Assembly (NCBI GenBank): GCA_010093685.1
Contig: MU006221.1
Coordinates: 342,881 to 406,880 of the forward strand
DNA: 64,000 nt
Origin: Ophiobolus disseminans
Taxonomy: Eukaryota > Ascomycota > Dothideomycetes > Pleosporales > Phaeosphaeriaceae
Direction of reading: 5' to 3'
Shown here piece by piece: positions 61,243-64,000 of the stretch (positions within the stretch are counted from its first letter, which is position 1; each line of letters opens with the position of its first letter). The translations under genes and the position numbers were made by a program. A model generated the notes under the pieces. That model ran no database searches. It had not been told where the DNA came from and saw nothing but the letters and a program-made list of their open reading frames with translations.

Positions 61243-61884
61243 TCATGCTCCTTCTATATCACATACGTGAGAGTTAGAGATGCGGGTTTCTTGTCTTTTT
61301 GCGCCAGAGTCGGCATCGTGGATTTGCAGCTGCAGATCCACGAGCTGCATATTGGGGGTCTTGAGCTTGATTTCGAGGCGCTCAATAGTTTTCTGGTTTG
61401 TGGTGTTGTCCTTCCTCCTTTTATTCCAGGTGGAGTAGGTCTCATTGCGCTTCTGAAAGGCCTCAGAACTGATGAATATCTTGACCAGTTCATGAACAGA
61501 GTCACCTGTCTCCGAGGCGGAAGAATCAGATTCAGACCCGGAGTCCGAAGCAGAACCAAGGTCTTCAATAATGGACGTCGGATTGTGGGGAGTAGCGATC
61601 GGATCGTTGGGATTAGACTGTCTGTATATAGATGTAACCCTTGATGCACTCCTGCTGGCTGTGATATTGGTTGTCGGGAACTCTAAGGTGGGTGATGGCA
61701 AGCTGCTCTTCGATGGGAGTGAATCGTTTAGCGCGAGGTCTTCTACTGTTTCATCCGGCCTGTCTTCGAGATCACATACAATATCAGGATCGTCCGGCGA
61801 CCCAGACGGAACCCGAAACCACGTCTCGCGCCTGAAGATCACTCTTGGTGGAGTGTCGACTGATGAAGAGCTTGAGGAGAACAT
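61243..61884 (-). CDS. Hypothetical acidic/coiled-coil protein or 3' exon of the next gene
   Basis: Open frame from ATG 61884 (MFSSSSSSVDTPP) to 61243, 213 residues. A Ser/Pro/Asp-rich first half (SASDSGSESDSSASETGD) is followed by a coiled coil (TIERLEIKLKTPNMQLVDLQ). A GTATGT near the end suggests one more intron. It lies directly after the exon ending at 61902 on the same strand. A 38-nt intron (GTTTAC...AACAG) would join the two in frame, giving domains, then disorder, then coiled coil, the same order as the gene at 58403-60010. I cannot decide between one gene and two. Confidence 0.5.
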   Translation of the reverse strand: MFSSSSSSVDTPPRVIFRRETWFRVPSGSPDDPDIVCDLEDRPDETVEDLALNDSLPSKSSLPSPTLEFPTTNITASRSASRVTSIYRQSNPNDPIATPHNPTSIIEDLGSASDSGSESDSSASETGDSVHELVKIFISSEAFQKRNETYSTWNKRRKDNTTNQKTIERLEIKLKTPNMQLVDLQLQIHDADSGAKRQETRISNSHVCDIEGA

Positions 61885-61901
61885 TCCGAAGCGTCCGCTG
61901 T

Positions 61902-63344
61902 TTAGCGGATGGTAGGCTTATTCACAGCGGTAAACCCTGTTGTCTCGTCGCCACCTCCGACGCCAATGTCGAGTGTGTTGTCTTCGGATGCTTGACTAGT
62001 CTCTGCCGAACTATCTCGAGCTACGCTTGGGAGAGGCTCAGCGTGCAGCGCGGGAAAAGCATTTTGCGTTGACGGGGAGATGGGATCAATAGAGGCTCGA
62101 TCGGAAGAGGAGGATTCACTCCCGCTCACGACGTTTGCTGCTAAGTTCCGGTCTCGCCCTGCCTCTTTCTAGCGAATGGTCAGCAGTCACTCAAAACGTG
62201 AGGAAGAGTCAAATACCTTGATCGTATCCGAGACCTCATTTGGCGATGGACCAGCACTACCCGAATTGAGCTAGACTTCCGTGTTCTTTTTAACGTCGAA
62301 GCGCCTATCCTCAAACTTCTACACAGTGTTGGCGAAAAATTCGAGGTCTATCGAGACAAGCTGTCCGTCCGAGTGGCCGCGAAGCGCGAAGCAACCCTTG
62401 AGGAACGCGCGCAACTTTTGTGCCCGAGCAGTTCCTTGATCTTTGATTTCCAGAAATGAATAGGGCTTGAGGTATGCAACTGAGTGCATTGTGGTCTTCA
62501 TAACGAGCTGTTTGTCTCCATTGCCAACTTCTTGGAAAACATTCACCTGATTTGGCGGCGACGCTCTACGATCGAAGAACGCGAACACGGGATGGCCCTT
62601 GAGGTTACCAATCTGCAGTTTCTCATCCGCTCCTTTGGTTATGGTAGGAGTCCGCTCCAAGCGGTTCAGGTATGGCAGATTTCCGGTGCCGCACTTTTCC
62701 CATAGGATTTCTTTGATCGCTTGTCGGTAACGACCTCGTCCTGGACCCGGAGATACCACGCTTTGACTAGTAGATGATGTTGTGACGCGACTGGCGACTT
62801 CTTGGGTATCGACACTGACCTCGCGCTTTCCTTTTTCTGCCGAGCCGCGCTCAATGTCAAGCAACGCTTGTCGAATAGCGCTATTGACCGTCGATCGTGG
62901 CCGTAGGGGATTGTCTTGAGTATGTCCGAGGAGAACGAAGCAAGCTGAAATGAAAGCCTTAAGAGGAGCATCTATGCTGAGTGGTCGACTGTTGTGCGGA
63001 CGGATGTACTTGAACGGCGCCAAAAATGACACCTGACGAAGCTTAGCAGCCAAGTCAATGGGCGTAATACCGTCTTCGAGCACAAAGGTAACCGTGGCCA
63101 TCAACATATCTGGAGGGCCTTTCAAACCATGGTTTTGGAAGTACGAGTAGACATCCCGTCCCTTGAACTCCCCAACCTCGAGTATCTCAGACGCTTTGCC
63201 AGATGCCTCGGGATCGGGATTGAACGACCTCTTCAGGGACTCGGAGAATGGTATGCTGGTCGTACCGATCACATGTTTGACGAGAGTACTGATAGCCTTG
63301 ACATCTTCGGCAGTATCGTCGCGATCCATCGCTGTGAATGTCAT
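61902..63344 (-). CDS. Second gene with two tandem copies of the unrecognised domain
   Basis: ATG 63344 (MTFTAMDRDDTAED); the frame is open to 63479 but that part is His/Pro-rich and not protein-like. Exons are 63344-62325, 62270-62217 and 62168-61902. Introns of 54 nt (GTGTAG...GTCTAG) and 48 nt (GTATTT...GCTAG) keep phase 0, giving 446 residues. Domain copy 1 is about 22-142 and copy 2 about 210-326. Both have (L)x(V/I)G-x-(F/L)KG-x-x-V(Y/F)(S/A)(Y/F)F, a central strand, L(A/K)P(F/Y) and L(K/R)AF(I/L)xxCF(V/A)L(L/R)GH. The pattern matches that of the gene at 58403-60010 in order and spacing. A Ser/Glu-rich disordered tail follows. Without splicing the protein would stop after copy 2 (residue 341). 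Confidence 0.7.
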
Positions 63345-64000
63345 GCCGGCAAGTCGATGATGATGTTGAAATCCAGCAACTGAATGTGGAAGAGGATGGT
63401 AAGCTCGATGTGTGTAAAATGACGGCGGCACTCTTTGGATTACAAACGGTACCGCCGCCGCGTCAGGGCACCGCAACATACCCTACCATCGAACCAAACA
63501 ATCGAGGCATCCTAAGCGGTATCGCAAAGATGTCAGACCTTGCTTACTGCCCATCCGCCTACCTGCCACCGCTGAAGAGCGTATGTCTGGCCCAATGAGC
63601 GTCCAGTATAGATGCGTAGTTTACCACAGGCCTCGGCATGTGGCAAACGACATGTCATAACACTACGCCTGCTGAAAGCTGCAAACAGCGTCCACATATG
63701 CGACGGCATGATTGGTCGAGCGCGCTTTCCTAAGTACCGGGTCTGAGCGCGATAACCAGGCCATGGCGGTTGTCAGGTCGCCAGTGCGAAGTCGGAACAC
63801 ATGCGGCAAGTAAGCGGTGAGGTGTACCTAATAGCGGTATCAACACGCAACTTCCGTTCTGAGTCGAAATCGCATGAGTCTTCACGCAGCACGTGATTCT
63901 CAGCATACAACACGATGAGGTAAGGACGCTTTCATTTTTTTCGAGATGGTAATGATATCTTCGGTTTGGGTTGTCTACCACATAGCGATAGTCATGGCCC
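63345..64000. other. Right-edge region
   Basis: Upstream region of the gene starting at 63344. Short frames only; no feature recognised up to the window edge. Confidence 0.4.

Noticed and set aside
1..64000. tRNA, rRNA or CRISPR features
   Set aside because: No T-loop-like GGTTCGANTCC with a matching acceptor stem and no regular spaced repeat array was found on reading; short palindromes alone were not taken as evidence.

Overview
The window reads as nuclear DNA of a filamentous ascomycete (Pezizomycotina, most likely Dothideomycetes; the class is inference). The evidence is short GT-AG introns of about 47-60 nt with CTAAC-like branch points, a secreted fungal DPP IV, a MARVEL membrane protein, a fungal MFS sugar transporter, and fungal Copia, Fot1/Pogo and hAT elements. 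No tRNA, rRNA, CRISPR array or prokaryotic feature was seen.

Layout. 0-3 kb holds a secreted dipeptidyl peptidase (minus). 3.7-12 kb holds two neighbouring minus-strand paralogues of a protein with an N-terminal membrane segment, a long coiled coil and C-terminal Cys/His fingers; both are broken by stops or frameshifts, and a solo Copia LTR lies between them. 12.7-17.5 kb has unrecognised genes, an SGNH hydrolase and a coiled-coil gene. 18.7-23 kb has a three-exon MARVEL gene and a five-exon sugar transporter. 23.2-28.6 kb has poorly conserved genes and a 235-bp inverted-repeat element. 28.9-37.6 kb is a nest of retroelements: a Copia element with two LTRs that look identical, inserted between two inverted copies of a 163-bp LTR-like repeat, beside a gene whose 3' end has apparently been flipped away. 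37.7-48.5 kb has small orphan genes, a GT31-type glycosyltransferase and more short repeats. 49-50.9 kb is a Fot1/Pogo element. 53.7-58.2 kb is a decayed gene split by a hAT element with an exact 8-bp target duplication. 58.4-63.3 kb carries two genes that each contain two copies of the same unrecognised domain.

How it fits together. Few genes have assignable functions: DPP IV (extracellular peptide use), sugar transporter, GT31 glycosyltransferase, SGNH hydrolase and MARVEL protein. I see no pathway cluster. The stronger theme is a repeat-rich accessory region with orphan genes. Element insertions have changed gene ends at least twice. TAG codons interrupt the Copia, Fot1 and hAT coding regions and one resident gene, and all are compatible with C-to-T change at CpA, as in repeat-induced point mutation (RIP).
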